64,000 nucleotides of DNA from Devosia oryzisoli (GCF_014837245.1 NZ_JACYFU010000001.1:1116001-1180000); one strand, 5' to 3'; positions 34,526 to 43,398 are shown, counted from the first letter of the stretch. A program made the numbers and translations. The notes: generated by a model not told the origin, from the sequence alone.

Positions 34526-35095
34526 ATGCGAGCAGGTCTGACTCGAGAGCGGCTTATCGCGGCCGGGGCTGAATTGGCGGACGCGGTGGCTTTCGAGCAA
34601 GTCACCCTGTCGGCGTTGGCGCGACAGTTCGGGGTGCAGGTTGCGAGCCTTTATTCGCACCTGGAAAATTCTGAAGCTCTTCGCGTGGGGATCGCCCTCG
34701 TGGCGCTCGACCGCCTGGCTGATCGCGCTGCCGAGGCGGTGGCCGGACGGTCCGGGCGGGATGCCCTAGTTGCACTGGGCAATGCTCACCGTGACTTCGC
34801 CCATGCTCATCCCGGACTGTTCACGGCGGCGCGAATGGATCTGCCTCCGGAGCTGGCCGCGCGCAGCGGTGGCGTGCGGGTGGCGCAGATGACGCGGGCG
34901 ATGCTGCGTGGCTACGACCTGCCGGAGGCCGAGGAGGTCCATGCGGTTCGCCTGCTGGGGAGCGTATTCCTTGGCTTTGCGACGCTGGAGCGGAGCGGCA
35001 GTTTCGGGCACAGCGGCCCTGACCCCGGGCTCTCGTGGCAACAGGGCCTGTCGGCCCTGGATGCCATGCTGCGCCATTGGCCGACGGCCTCCTGA
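34526..35095 (+). CDS. TetR-family regulator
   Basis: A 189-residue regulator starting at ATG 34526 (an overlapping GTG lies 3 bases earlier). The N-terminal helix-turn-helix is LTRERLIAAGAELADAVAFE followed by VTLSALARQFGVQVASLYSH, the TetR pattern ending in a SLYxH recognition helix. The C-terminal half resembles the WHG-type ligand domain (AHRDFAHAHPGLFTAARMDL). A perfect palindrome abuts the start codon, suggesting autorepression, and the absence of a ribosome site suggests a leaderless message. The SGNH hydrolase 17 bases downstream is probably in the same unit. Confidence 0.85.
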   Translation: MRAGLTRERLIAAGAELADAVAFEQVTLSALARQFGVQVASLYSHLENSEALRVGIALVALDRLADRAAEAVAGRSGRDALVALGNAHRDFAHAHPGLFTAARMDLPPELAARSGGVRVAQMTRAMLRGYDLPEAEEVHAVRLLGSVFLGFATLERSGSFGHSGPDPGLSWQQGLSALDAMLRHWPTAS

Positions 35096-35112
35096 TCTGA
35101 GAGTTTTTCGTG

Positions 35113-36285
35113 ATGACAAGATTATCCTGGGCGTCCAAGCCCGTCGCCACGGCGCTTGTTCATGGCGCGTCGCATTTCGAGCGTACAGCGGCCGGGCTGG
35201 TCGTGCATCGCGTGCCGGAATGGGCGCGGCGGCAGGCGGCTGATCCGCAGCTGAATCTCGTGGAGAGCCAGCCAGCCGGCGTTCGGCTGGCGTTCGACAC
35301 CGAGGCGACGACGATCGCCTTGGAGGCCATCGCCACGCGACGCAGCTATGTCGGCGCCCCGCCGACCGCGCCAGGGGTGTACGATCTGCTGGTCAACGGC
35401 GAATTGGCTGGGCAGGCCAGCCTCGGCGGTGGCCGGACGCTTGTCATCGACATGATGAACGGCACGTCCCGACTGGAGGATGGCCCGGCCGATACGCTGG
35501 TCTTCGACCTGCCACGGGGGGCGAAGCGGGTGGAGCTCTGGCTGCCGCACAACGAGCAGGTAGAAGTTCTCGGCCTTGCTGCGGATGCGCCCCCGCATCC
35601 GGTGGCGGCGCCCGTGGCGAGGCGATGGCTGCATCATGGGAGTTCCATCAGCCACGGCTCGAACGCGGCCCATCCCACCGGCATCTGGCCGGCGGTGGCG
35701 GCGGCGCGCGCCGGGCTGCACCTGACCAATCTGGGGCTGGGCGGCAGCGCCATGGTGGATCCCTTCATGGCGCGGATGATCCGGGACATGCCGGCCGACC
35801 TCATCAGCCTCAAGCTCGGGATCAACGTGGTGAACGGCGACATGATGAGCCGGCGCAGTTTTCGGACTGCCGTGCATGGCTTTCTCGATACGATCCGCGA
35901 CGGACACGCCACGACGCCCATCGTGCTGGTCTCGCCCATCTATTGCCCGATCCATGAAGAGACGCCCGGCCCCGCGGCACCGGATTTCGAGGCGTTCGCG
36001 CGCGGCGAAGTGCGGTTCGTGGCGGCGGGCGACCCAGCATCGACTGCGCGCGGCAAACTCGCGCTGCGCCAGGTGCGCGAGGAACTGGAACACATCGTCG
36101 CCGTGCGTGGAGACGGCCGACTGCTCTATCTCGACGGGCTTTCGCTCTATGGCCCGGAGGATGAAGTCACTTTGCCGCTCCCCGACAATCTTCACCCGGA
36201 CGCGGCAACGCACCGGTTGATGGGAGAACGGTTCGCGACGCATCCGGTAACGGAAGCCGCGCTGGGCATGATGGGCTGGCGATAG
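35113..36285 (+). CDS. SGNH/GDSL-family esterase with N-terminal beta-sandwich domain
   Basis: A 390-residue protein. Residues 1-165 look like a beta-rich, jelly-roll type domain. The C-terminal part is an SGNH hydrolase: block I HGSSISHG with the nucleophile S178, block II Gly in GLGGSAMVD, block III Asn in KLGINVVNG and block V DNLHPD with D358 and H361. These make up the four invariant residues. No signal peptide is present, so it is probably cytoplasmic. The fold suggests deacetylation of a carbohydrate or release of an acyl group. It follows the TetR gene by 17 bases and may be its target. Confidence 0.85.
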   Translation: MTRLSWASKPVATALVHGASHFERTAAGLVVHRVPEWARRQAADPQLNLVESQPAGVRLAFDTEATTIALEAIATRRSYVGAPPTAPGVYDLLVNGELAGQASLGGGRTLVIDMMNGTSRLEDGPADTLVFDLPRGAKRVELWLPHNEQVEVLGLAADAPPHPVAAPVARRWLHHGSSISHGSNAAHPTGIWPAVAAARAGLHLTNLGLGGSAMVDPFMARMIRDMPADLISLKLGINVVNGDMMSRRSFRTAVHGFLDTIRDGHATTPIVLVSPIYCPIHEETPGPAAPDFEAFARGEVRFVAAGDPASTARGKLALRQVREELEHIVAVRGDGRLLYLDGLSLYGPEDEVTLPLPDNLHPDAATHRLMGERFATHPVTEAALGMMGWR

Positions 36286-36328
36286 GCTGGTGTCGGACCA
36301 CGCTCATGCGGCGGCGCTGGAAAGACCG

Positions 36329-36353
36329 CATGGTTCGACAGGCTCACCATGAG
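36329..36353. repeat. Dispersed-type intergenic repeat fragment
   Basis: CATGGT, 13 bases containing TCGACAGGCTCACC overlap, and ACCATG form a short inverted repeat. The string GGTTCGACAGGCTCACCATG is one I know as a recurrent intergenic element in several alphaproteobacterial genomes. Only one copy is in this window. Confidence 0.4.
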
Positions 36354-36406
36354 GTCATTCCCGCCGCGTGGAGAATCGACCCGGGCAACGGGAGATCGAG
36401 CAGCGC

Positions 36407-36520
36407 TCAGGGCGCGAGGAATAGCCGGATGACCAGGCCGACGATCGTGACAGCAGCGACGCCGCCGACCCAGAGGGCGACGAACCAGCCTATCTGCCGG
36501 ACGCGGGGATGATCGGCCAT
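36407..36520 (-). CDS. DUF2474-family small subunit of cytochrome bd oxidase
   Basis: A 37-residue single-helix membrane protein opening MADHPRVRQIGWFVALW and ending IRLFLAP. Its ATG shares one base with the TGA of the cydB-like gene (TGATG), so it is translationally coupled to the oxidase. DUF2474 proteins of this size and position are found after cioAB/cydAB in many proteobacteria and play a role like that of CydX, stabilising the haem-containing core. It is too short for most gene callers. Confidence 0.82.
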   Translation of the reverse strand: MADHPRVRQIGWFVALWVGGVAAVTIVGLVIRLFLAP

Positions 36521-37524
36521 CAGTGATAGCCCTCCTCCGGGTCGATCTTGCCGCGGAACACCCAATAGGCATAGCCGGTGTAGGCGAGGATGGTCGGCAC
36601 CAGCACGGCGGCCCCGACGAGCAGGAAGGCAAGCGAGCTTTCGGGCGCGGCGGACTCCGCGATCGTCAAGGCGCCGGGGACCATGTAGGGATAGAAGCTG
36701 ATCCCCAGCCCGGCGAAGGAGAGGACGAACAGGCCCAGGGCGGCAAGGAATGGCTGCAGGTGCTTGTCGGTCGTCAGTCCGTGCCAGAGGGCAAAGGCGC
36801 ACGCCGCAAGAAGCGTGGGGACGAAGGCCGAGAAGAAGGCCGTCGGCCAGCGGAACCAGCGCTCAAAATAGATTTCGTTGATGAACGGGCTCCAGAGGGA
36901 GACCACCCCGATCAGCACCAGGGTGGCGCCGCCGGCAACCATGGCTATGCGACGGGCGCGAGCCTGGATTTCCCCGGAAGTCTTGAGGTTGAGCCAGGTG
37001 GCGCCGAGCAGCGCATAGCCGACCGTCACTGCCAGCCCGGTGAGGATCGAGAACGGGCTCAGCCAATCCCACCAGCCGCCGGCGTATGAACGGTCGGCAA
37101 TCCGGATGCCCTGGACCAGGGCACCGAGCGCGATCCCCTGCATCAGCGCGGCCAGCGTCGACCCCACGAAGAAGCCGACGTCCCACCAGATCGACCCGCG
37201 CTGGGTGCGCCAGCGAAATTCGAAGGCAACCCCGCGGAACACAAGGCCGAGCAGCATGACGATGATGGGCATGTAGAGCGCGGGCAGAACGGTGGCGTAG
37301 ACGACCGGGAACACGGCCATGAGGCCGCCACCGCCCAGGACCAGCCAGGTCTCGTTGCCGTCCCAGACGGGGGCGATGGAGTTGGTCATCACGTCACGGT
37401 CATGCCGCTTGGGGAACAGTGGGAACAGGATGCCGACCCCAAGGTCGAAGCCATCGAGGATGACATAGGCAAGAACGGCAAAGGCGATGATGCCGGCCCA
37501 GACAGTCGGAAGATCAAACGGCAT
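36520..37524 (-). CDS. cydB: Cytochrome bd-type quinol oxidase subunit II
   Basis: A 334-residue membrane protein with about eight helices. It begins MPFDLPTVWAGIIAFAVLAY and has the subunit II signature DGFDLGVGILFPLF, then DVMTNSIAPVWDGNETWLVL. ATG 37524 has GGAGG upstream; the frame to 37875 only reads the cydA gene out of phase. It begins 11 bases inside the subunit I gene and is followed directly by the DUF2474 gene. Length matches the short CioB type. It stabilises the haem groups of subunit I. Confidence 0.93.
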   Translation of the reverse strand: MPFDLPTVWAGIIAFAVLAYVILDGFDLGVGILFPLFPKRHDRDVMTNSIAPVWDGNETWLVLGGGGLMAVFPVVYATVLPALYMPIIVMLLGLVFRGVAFEFRWRTQRGSIWWDVGFFVGSTLAALMQGIALGALVQGIRIADRSYAGGWWDWLSPFSILTGLAVTVGYALLGATWLNLKTSGEIQARARRIAMVAGGATLVLIGVVSLWSPFINEIYFERWFRWPTAFFSAFVPTLLAACAFALWHGLTTDKHLQPFLAALGLFVLSFAGLGISFYPYMVPGALTIAESAAPESSLAFLLVGAAVLVPTILAYTGYAYWVFRGKIDPEEGYH

Positions 37525-38941
37525 CGGTCTCTCCTCCCGCTCGGATGGTGTCTTCCTGCGCCGGGCCGGGATTGATGCCAGCGGCACGATGTGGACCGCG
37601 ATCGAGTTCGTGATCCTCATCGAGGATGGGCGGCCGGCGGAACAGGCGGAAGAGGTAGAAGACCCCTGCCCCGAACACCAGGAAATAGACCACGACGAAG
37701 GCCACGAGCGATGTTCCCACCGCCGGGGCGTCGACCGGCGAGAGGCTCTCGGAGGTGCGGAGAAAGCCATAGACGGTGTAGGGCTGTCGGCCGACCTCCG
37801 TGGTGTACCAGCCGGCGAGCACGGCGACGAAGCCCGAGGGGCCCATGGCCAGGGCCGCGCGATGCAGCCAGCCATTGGTGTAGAGCGATTTGCGCCAGCG
37901 GGCCCAGAGCGACCACAGGCCGATGCCCAGCATCAGGAAGCCGAGGCCCACCATGACGCGGAAAGCGAAGAACGGGATCAGCACCGGCGGCCGGGCGTCG
38001 GGCGGAAAATCCTTGAGACCCTGCAGCGGCGCGTTGAGATCGTGCTTGAGGATGAGGGAACTGAGCTTGGGAATCTCCAGCGCGTAGTCCATGCGCTCGG
38101 CGGCCTCGTTGGGAATGCCGAACAGGATCAGCGGGGCGCCATCGGGGTGGCTCTCGAAATGGCCCTCCATGGCGGCAATCTTGGCCGGCTGGTGCTCGAG
38201 CGTATTGAGACCGTGCTGGTCACCCACGAATATCTGGATGGGGGTGACGATCGCCGCCATCCACATCGCCATGGAGAACATTATGCGCGCCTGGCGATTG
38301 CTGCGGTCCTTCAACAGGTGCCACGCTCCCACGGCACCGACGGCAAAGGCCGTGGTGAGGAAGGCCGCGAGGACCGTGTGCGTCACGCGGTAGGGGAAGG
38401 AGGGATTGAAGATGATGGCCCACCAATCCTCCGGGATGAAGATGCCATCGTCGTTGATCGAGAAGCCGGCGGGCGTCTGCATCCAGCTATTGGCGGAGGT
38501 GATCCAGGTCGCCGAGATCAGCGTGCCGATGGCCACCATGGCCACCGCGACCATGTGCAGGCCATCGCCCACCCGCTTGCGCCCAAACAGGGCAATGCCG
38601 AGGAAACCGGCTTCGAGGAAGAAGGCGGTCAGCACTTCGTAGCCCATGAGGGGCCCGACAACGGCGCCGGCCTTGTCGGAGAACACGGCCCAGTTGGTGC
38701 CGAACTGGTAGCTCATAACGATGCCGGAGACGACGCCCATGCCGAAGGTGACGGCAAAGATCGTCTTCCAGTATTCGAAGAGCTTGAGATAGGCCGGATC
38801 GCGCTTCCAGAGCCAGAGCGCGTTCAGCACCGCGAGATAGCTCGCCGTGCCGATGGAAAAGGCGGGGAAGATGAAGTGAAAGGACACGGTGAAGGCGAAC
38901 TGGATACGCGCCAAGAGTTCAGCCGTCTGCCCGAAGTCCAT
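37514..38941 (-). CDS. cydA: Cytochrome bd-type quinol oxidase subunit I (cyanide-insensitive type)
   Basis: A 475-residue membrane protein carrying the haems and the quinol site, which reduces O2 to water using quinol. The b595 ligand is the early His (FAFTVSFHFIFPA, H22); KTIFAVTFGMGVVSGIVMSY and GYEVLTAFFLEAGFLGIALF are conserved core helices. The signature reads GWYTTEVGRQPYTVYG: GRQPY rather than the GRQPW of E. coli CydA, as in cyanide-insensitive oxidases (CioA). The overall length and short Q-loop agree. No cydDC genes are in the window. It would allow respiration under low oxygen or with cytochrome c oxidase inhibited. Confidence 0.92.
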   Translation of the reverse strand: MDFGQTAELLARIQFAFTVSFHFIFPAFSIGTASYLAVLNALWLWKRDPAYLKLFEYWKTIFAVTFGMGVVSGIVMSYQFGTNWAVFSDKAGAVVGPLMGYEVLTAFFLEAGFLGIALFGRKRVGDGLHMVAVAMVAIGTLISATWITSANSWMQTPAGFSINDDGIFIPEDWWAIIFNPSFPYRVTHTVLAAFLTTAFAVGAVGAWHLLKDRSNRQARIMFSMAMWMAAIVTPIQIFVGDQHGLNTLEHQPAKIAAMEGHFESHPDGAPLILFGIPNEAAERMDYALEIPKLSSLILKHDLNAPLQGLKDFPPDARPPVLIPFFAFRVMVGLGFLMLGIGLWSLWARWRKSLYTNGWLHRAALAMGPSGFVAVLAGWYTTEVGRQPYTVYGFLRTSESLSPVDAPAVGTSLVAFVVVYFLVFGAGVFYLFRLFRRPPILDEDHELDRGPHRAAGINPGPAQEDTIRAGGETDAV

Positions 38942-39205
38942 CTCTGGTGCCTTCCCTGTTTCCTGCGCCGCTGGCTAAAACCCGATCAAACTATAGACCA
39001 GGCCGCGCCAGAAGTCTTAGCGCCGGATGGAATGGTGCCGGGAGGACGCAGTTGGTCGCTGTGCCGAAATACCGCACTGGCAGCAACGCCTTGCAACGGT
39101 ACCGGCACAGCGGTGTTCCGACGGGCGGCGGTTATACACCTGTGCTTACTTGCACCGACAAGTCCCGTGGCCTATTTTGAGCGCGTGGCAGGACACCTGT
39201 CACAT

Positions 39206-39342
39206 GTTCTCAGGGCGGGGTGAAATTCCCCACCGGCGGTAAAGGCAGCGATGCCAAGCCCGCGAGCGCCCTCGCCTGGCGAGGGGTCAGCAGATCCGGT
39301 GCAATTCCGGAGCCGACGGTTAGAGTCCGGATGAAAGAGAAC
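39206..39342 (+). promoter_or_regulatory. FMN riboswitch (RFN element)
   Basis: All the conserved RFN blocks are present in order: TCAGGGCGGGGTGAAATTCC, CCACCGGCGGTAAA, CAGATCCGGTGCAATTCCGG, AGCCGACGGT and AGAGTCCGGATGAAAGAG. The closing P1 helix pairs GTTCT (39206-39210) with AGAAC (39338-39342). It senses flavin mononucleotide and switches off expression of the downstream gene through the hairpin at 39368. Confidence 0.97.
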
Positions 39343-39367
39343 GGGATGAGCACGCCCTGGCCGGCGT

Positions 39368-39396
39368 GCACCCGCCTATATTTGCGGGTGCCTTTT
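39368..39396 (+). terminator. Riboswitch-controlled attenuator
   Basis: GCACCCGC and GCGGGTGC form a perfect 8-base stem with an 8-base loop, followed by CTTTT. It lies 26 bases after the FMN aptamer and 54 bases before the transporter gene, the expected place for an expression-platform terminator. Confidence 0.8.
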
Positions 39397-39450
39397 CGGC
39401 CGGTCGTCTCCCCGTAACCCTGAGGAAACTGGTTACGGAAAGGACGACAG

Positions 39451-40413
39451 ATGAACCAGATTTCCTCGACGACCTCAAACGCCACCACCGGCGCCTTCTT
39501 CATGCTGGCGGCGAGCCTGGCCTTTGCCGGCACGAACACGCTGCAATCGGTGTTGCCGTGGCAATTCGGCATGAGTTCCACCGGCATGGCCTTCTGGCAA
39601 TACGTCATCGCTTCGGTGCTGGCGCTGCCGATGATCCTGCGCATCGGGCTGGCGAACCTGCGCACGCGCCACCCGCTGGTGCACGAAATCCGCGCCTTTG
39701 TGTCGGCGCTGGGCGTGCACGTGTTCGTCTATGGCTTTGCGGCCGGCGTGCCGATCTGGCAGATGGTGACGCTGCTCGCGACGGGGCCGCTGTTCATCAT
39801 CCTGGGGTCGACGATGTTCCTGGGGGAGCGCGTGTCGGGTGCGCGCCTGCTGGCAGCCCTTGTCGGGTTCGTGGGCGCCATTATCGTATCGGGCGTGGGC
39901 GTGGAGGGGCTGACCTGGCACACCGCGGTGCCCGTGTTGGCGGCGGCGCTATGGGCGACCACTGACGTGCTGACCAAATATCTGGCGCGGGAAGAAACGG
40001 CGGAAACGATGACGCTGTCCCTCCTGGTGCTGGTGACACCGAACCATTTGGCCATCCTGTTGCTGGTGAACGCCTTGGGCTGGCTGGCGCCGAGCCTTTT
40101 GCCGGCGGGCCTCGCGACGGGTTTTCCATTCGCGCTGCCGGGCGGGATGGGGCTGGTGCTGCTGGTGCTGCTCGGCGCGCTCACCGCCGCGGCGCAGTAC
40201 CTGCTGGCCTTCGCCTACCGCAAGGCCGACGCGGCGTATCTGCAGCCGTTCGGCGATCTCAAGGTGCCGCTGAGCGGGATGGTGGGATGGATCGCGCTGG
40301 GCCAGGTGCCTTCGGTGTGGTTCTGGCCGGGGGCGGCGATGATCGTGGCGGCCTCGACGTTCATCTTCTGGGTGGAAGGACGGGGTCGGGTGCGGCGGAT
40401 GGCAACGGCCTGA
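39451..40413 (+). CDS. ribN: Riboflavin transporter RibN-like (EamA/DMT family)
   Basis: A 320-residue protein with ten predicted helices in two EamA repeats. The first contains LAASLAFAGTNTLQSVLPWQ and the second AAALWATTDVLTKYLA; the Pro-rich helix VPIWQMVTLLATGPLFIILG is typical of the family. On sequence alone this is a generic drug/metabolite exporter. The FMN riboswitch and attenuator directly upstream make riboflavin uptake the likely role, as for the RibN family described in rhizobia and Vibrio. It would import riboflavin when FMN is scarce. Confidence 0.85.
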   Translation: MNQISSTTSNATTGAFFMLAASLAFAGTNTLQSVLPWQFGMSSTGMAFWQYVIASVLALPMILRIGLANLRTRHPLVHEIRAFVSALGVHVFVYGFAAGVPIWQMVTLLATGPLFIILGSTMFLGERVSGARLLAALVGFVGAIIVSGVGVEGLTWHTAVPVLAAALWATTDVLTKYLAREETAETMTLSLLVLVTPNHLAILLLVNALGWLAPSLLPAGLATGFPFALPGGMGLVLLVLLGALTAAAQYLLAFAYRKADAAYLQPFGDLKVPLSGMVGWIALGQVPSVWFWPGAAMIVAASTFIFWVEGRGRVRRMATA

Positions 40414-40467
40414 CGCTTTCGCCGGCGATCGGCTTTTCAGCCCCGGGGCGCTGCGCTAAACCTGCCG

Positions 40468-40492
40468 TTCCATTTCTGGAATGCGCCTTCCA
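40468..40492. promoter_or_regulatory. Candidate IolR operator upstream of iolR
   Basis: Half-sites TTCCA (40468), TGGAA (40477) and TTCCA (40488) lie with offsets of 0, 9 and 20 bases. The central pair gives TGGAA-N6-TTCCA, matching the GGAA-N6-TTCC motif known for RpiR-type IolR. The last half-site ends 24 bases before the iolR ATG, well placed for autorepression. Confidence 0.72.
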
Positions 40493-40515
40493 TCGGGCGC
40501 CGCGGGAGAAGGGCA

Positions 40516-41337
40516 ATGGACGCACCGGCCGATTTCGAAGCACTGCGCGCGCAAATTCTCGAGCGGCGCGCGCAGTTGCCCAAGCGCCTGATGCAGGTGG
40601 CAACCTTTGCCCTCGACCACCCCGACGACATCGCCTTCGGTACCGCCGCGAGCATTGCCGTCGCGGCGCAGGTGCAGCCTTCAACGCTGGTGCGCTTCGC
40701 CCAGGGTTTCGGGTTCGACGGCTTTTCCGGGCTGCAGCAGGTGTTTCGCGCCCGGCTGCGGGAGCGCAATTCCAGCTATGAGGAACGGCTGCGCAAGCTC
40801 GAGGAGGGAGGCGCGACGCTGACCGAAAGCGGCACCATCCTCAACAGCTTCGTGGCGGCGGCGCATGGCAGCCTCGATACGCTGAGCGCGCAGATCGACG
40901 CACGAACGTTCGAGCAGGCGGTGACGCTGCTCGCGGGGGCGGAGACCATCTATCTCATCGCGCGTCGACGGTCGTTTCCGATCACCACATACATGGCCTA
41001 CGCCTTCGGGAAATTGCGGGTGCGGTGCCAATTGGTGGCGACCGTCGCGGGAATCGAGGAGGACGTGCTGGCGCTGGCAACGCCGCGCGACGCAGCCTTT
41101 GCAGTGAGCTTTTCGCCTTATGCCGCCGAAAGCGCAAACCAGGCGCGGCTCCTGGCGGGCAATGGCGTGCCGGTGGTGTCGCTGACCGACTCGGCGTTTT
41201 CGCCGCTGGTGGAGTGCTCGAAGGTGTGGTTCGAGTTGGCCGAGGCCGACCATGCGGGCTTTCGCTCGCTCTCGGCCAGCATGGCGCTCGCCATGGGCCT
41301 GACGGTCTCCGTGGCGGAGAAGCGGCGGCGCGGCTGA
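40516..41337 (+). CDS. iolR: RpiR/MurR-family regulator of inositol catabolism
   Basis: A 273-residue regulator. The N-terminal RpiR helix-turn-helix domain spans about residues 1-80, with GTAASIAVAAQVQPSTLVRF and QGFGFDGFSGLQQVFRARLR. The C-terminal SIS sugar-phosphate domain begins near residue 125 (AGAETIYLIARRRSFPITTY). It lies directly upstream of iolC on the same strand, as RpiR-type IolR does in rhizobia and Brucella. GGAA-N6-TTCC sites before iolR, iolC and iolG support repression of the cluster, relieved by an inositol-derived ligand. The function is inferred from family and context. Confidence 0.85.
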   Translation: MDAPADFEALRAQILERRAQLPKRLMQVATFALDHPDDIAFGTAASIAVAAQVQPSTLVRFAQGFGFDGFSGLQQVFRARLRERNSSYEERLRKLEEGGATLTESGTILNSFVAAAHGSLDTLSAQIDARTFEQAVTLLAGAETIYLIARRRSFPITTYMAYAFGKLRVRCQLVATVAGIEEDVLALATPRDAAFAVSFSPYAAESANQARLLAGNGVPVVSLTDSAFSPLVECSKVWFELAEADHAGFRSLSASMALAMGLTVSVAEKRRRG

Positions 41338-41339
41338 CA

Positions 41340-41364
41340 TTCCACTGATAGAATTTTCGTTCCA
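41340..41364. promoter_or_regulatory. Candidate IolR operator upstream of iolC
   Basis: TTCCA (41340), TAGAA (41349) and TTCCA (41360) repeat the exact 0/9/20 geometry of the site before iolR, with one mismatch in the middle half-site. It lies just after the iolR stop codon and 54 bases before the iolC TTG. Confidence 0.65.
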
Positions 41365-41418
41365 TATTGCACCCTCCCGGAACCTATGTTTCATAGGTGC
41401 CAGCACAAGGAGACTGCT

Positions 41419-43326
41419 TTGAGCGCGCAGACGACACGTTCGCTGGACGTCATCACCATCGGCCGGGCCTCGGTGGATCTTTACGGCCAGCAGATCGGGA
41501 CCCGGCTCGAGGATGTCGGCAGCTTTGCCAAGTCGGTCGGCGGATGCCCCACCAATATTGCAGTCGGCACTGCGCGACTGGGCCTCAAATCGGCGCTGAT
41601 CACCCGTGTGGGCAACGAGCAGATGGGGCGGTTCATCCGCGAGCAGCTCGAGCGCGAAGGCGTCGAGACGCGCGGCGTCGCCACCGATCCGACGCGATTG
41701 ACGGCGTTAGTGCTGCTGTCGGTCGAGAACGACAAATCATTTCCGCTGATCTTCTACCGCGACAACTGCGCCGACTCGGCTCTCGACGAAGAAGACATCG
41801 ACCCCGATTTCATCCGCACGGCGCAGGCCGTGTTGGTCACCGGAACGCATTTTGCCAAGCCGAACTCGGACAAGGCGCAGCGCAAGGCAATGCGGCTTGC
41901 CAAGGAAAACGGCGGCAAGGTGGTGTTCGACATCGATTACCGGCCGAACCTCTGGGGCCTGGCGGGCCACGACGCGGGCGATAGCCGCTATATTGCTTCG
42001 GACGAGGTTTCGGCGCACCTGAAGACCGTTCTGCCCGAGTGCGACCTTATCGTGGGCACCGAGGAAGAAGTGCTGATCGCTGCGGGCGGCGACGATATCC
42101 ATGCGGCGCTGAGGACGATCCGGTCGCTCTCGCCTGCCGTCATCGTGCTCAAACGCGGACCGATGGGCTGCATCGTCTATGACGGCCCGATCCCGGACGA
42201 TCTTGAAGACGGGATCGTGGGCAAGGGCTTTCCCATCGAGGTCTACAATGTGCTGGGCGCGGGTGACGCATTCATGAGCGGGTTCCTGCGCGGCTGGCTG
42301 CGCGGGGAACCGCACACCACGAGCGCCACCTGGGCCAATGCCTGTGGCGCCTTCGCGGTGTCGCGCCTGCTCTGCGCGCCGGAAATTCCGACCTGGACCG
42401 AGCTGACCTACTTCCTCGAAAACGGCAGCAAGGAGCGGGCGCTGCGCAAGGACGCGGCGATCAACCATGTGCATTGGGCGACGACGCGGCGGCGCGTGAT
42501 TCCCAGATTGATGGCGCTGGCTATTGATCATCGCAGCCAGCTCGAAGACATGGCCAGCGGCGATGCGCAGAAGCTGGCCCGCATTGCCGACTTCAAGGTG
42601 CTTGCCGTCAAGGCGGCGGCCCAGGTGGCGGATGGGCGCGACGGCTTCGGCATGCTGCTGGACGACAAGTATGGGCGCGACGCGCTCTATGCCGCCAGCG
42701 CGCTCAAGGATTTCTGGATCGGCAAGCCGATCGAATTGCCCGGCTCGCGGCCCTTGCAGTTCGAGTTTTCGCAGGATCTGGGGTCGCGGCTGGTCGAATG
42801 GCCGGTGGACCATTGCATCAAGGTGCTGTGCTTCTTCCATCCCGACGATGCGGACGATCTGCGAAAAACGCAGATCGCAAAGCTCGGCGCCGCGTTCGAT
42901 GCGGCGCGCAAGGTCGGGCGCGAGCTGCTGATCGAGATCATCGCCAGCAAGAATGGGGCGGTGGGCGACGATACGGTGGCCCGGGCGATGCGCGAAATCT
43001 ATGCCACGGGGATCAAGCCCGACTGGTGGAAGCTGGAGGCGCAGCCGAGTGCGGCGGCGTGGGGACAGATTGATGCCGCGATCGTAGAGCACGATCCGTA
43101 CTGCAGGGGCGTGGTGCTGCTGGGGCTCGATGCGCCACAGGCGGAGCTGGAGACGGGCTTTGCTATCGCCAAGACGGCAAAGTCGGTGAAGGGCTTTGCG
43201 GTGGGGCGGACGATCTTCGGCGATGCCGCGCGGGCCTGGCTGGACGGGCGGATGAGCGATGACGAAGCGGTGGCGCAGATGGCCGAGCGGTTTGGCGCGC
43301 TGGTGAAGGTTTGGGAAGAGAGCTGA
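41419..43326 (+). CDS. iolC: 5-dehydro-2-deoxygluconokinase with C-terminal DUF2090 aldolase-like domain
   Basis: A 635-residue protein. Residues 1-320 form a PfkB-family kinase that phosphorylates 5-dehydro-2-deoxygluconate: VGGCPTNIAVGTARLGLKSA at the sugar site and the catalytic loop VLGAGDAFMSGFLRGW. Residues from about 345 form a DUF2090 domain (PRLMALAIDHRSQLEDMASG, then EIIASKNGA) related to the aldolase IolJ. This fused form is usual in Hyphomicrobiales. The TTG at 41419 has AAGGAG 5-6 bases upstream and is preferred over ATG 41386, which lacks a ribosome site. The fusion may couple the kinase and aldolase steps. Confidence 0.92.
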   Translation: MSAQTTRSLDVITIGRASVDLYGQQIGTRLEDVGSFAKSVGGCPTNIAVGTARLGLKSALITRVGNEQMGRFIREQLEREGVETRGVATDPTRLTALVLLSVENDKSFPLIFYRDNCADSALDEEDIDPDFIRTAQAVLVTGTHFAKPNSDKAQRKAMRLAKENGGKVVFDIDYRPNLWGLAGHDAGDSRYIASDEVSAHLKTVLPECDLIVGTEEEVLIAAGGDDIHAALRTIRSLSPAVIVLKRGPMGCIVYDGPIPDDLEDGIVGKGFPIEVYNVLGAGDAFMSGFLRGWLRGEPHTTSATWANACGAFAVSRLLCAPEIPTWTELTYFLENGSKERALRKDAAINHVHWATTRRRVIPRLMALAIDHRSQLEDMASGDAQKLARIADFKVLAVKAAAQVADGRDGFGMLLDDKYGRDALYAASALKDFWIGKPIELPGSRPLQFEFSQDLGSRLVEWPVDHCIKVLCFFHPDDADDLRKTQIAKLGAAFDAARKVGRELLIEIIASKNGAVGDDTVARAMREIYATGIKPDWWKLEAQPSAAAWGQIDAAIVEHDPYCRGVVLLGLDAPQAELETGFAIAKTAKSVKGFAVGRTIFGDAARAWLDGRMSDDEAVAQMAERFGALVKVWEES

Positions 43327-43398
43327 GGGCGCGGTGGGCCCTTGGGCACGGTGATGCTTGGGGTTCGGGGTAACAAGGCAGGTATCGAGCCTGAGGCG

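Noticed and set aside
37487..39223. 578-codon frame opposite the cydAB genes
   Set aside because: Antisense shadow produced by high GC; the cydA and cydB products on the other strand are unmistakable.
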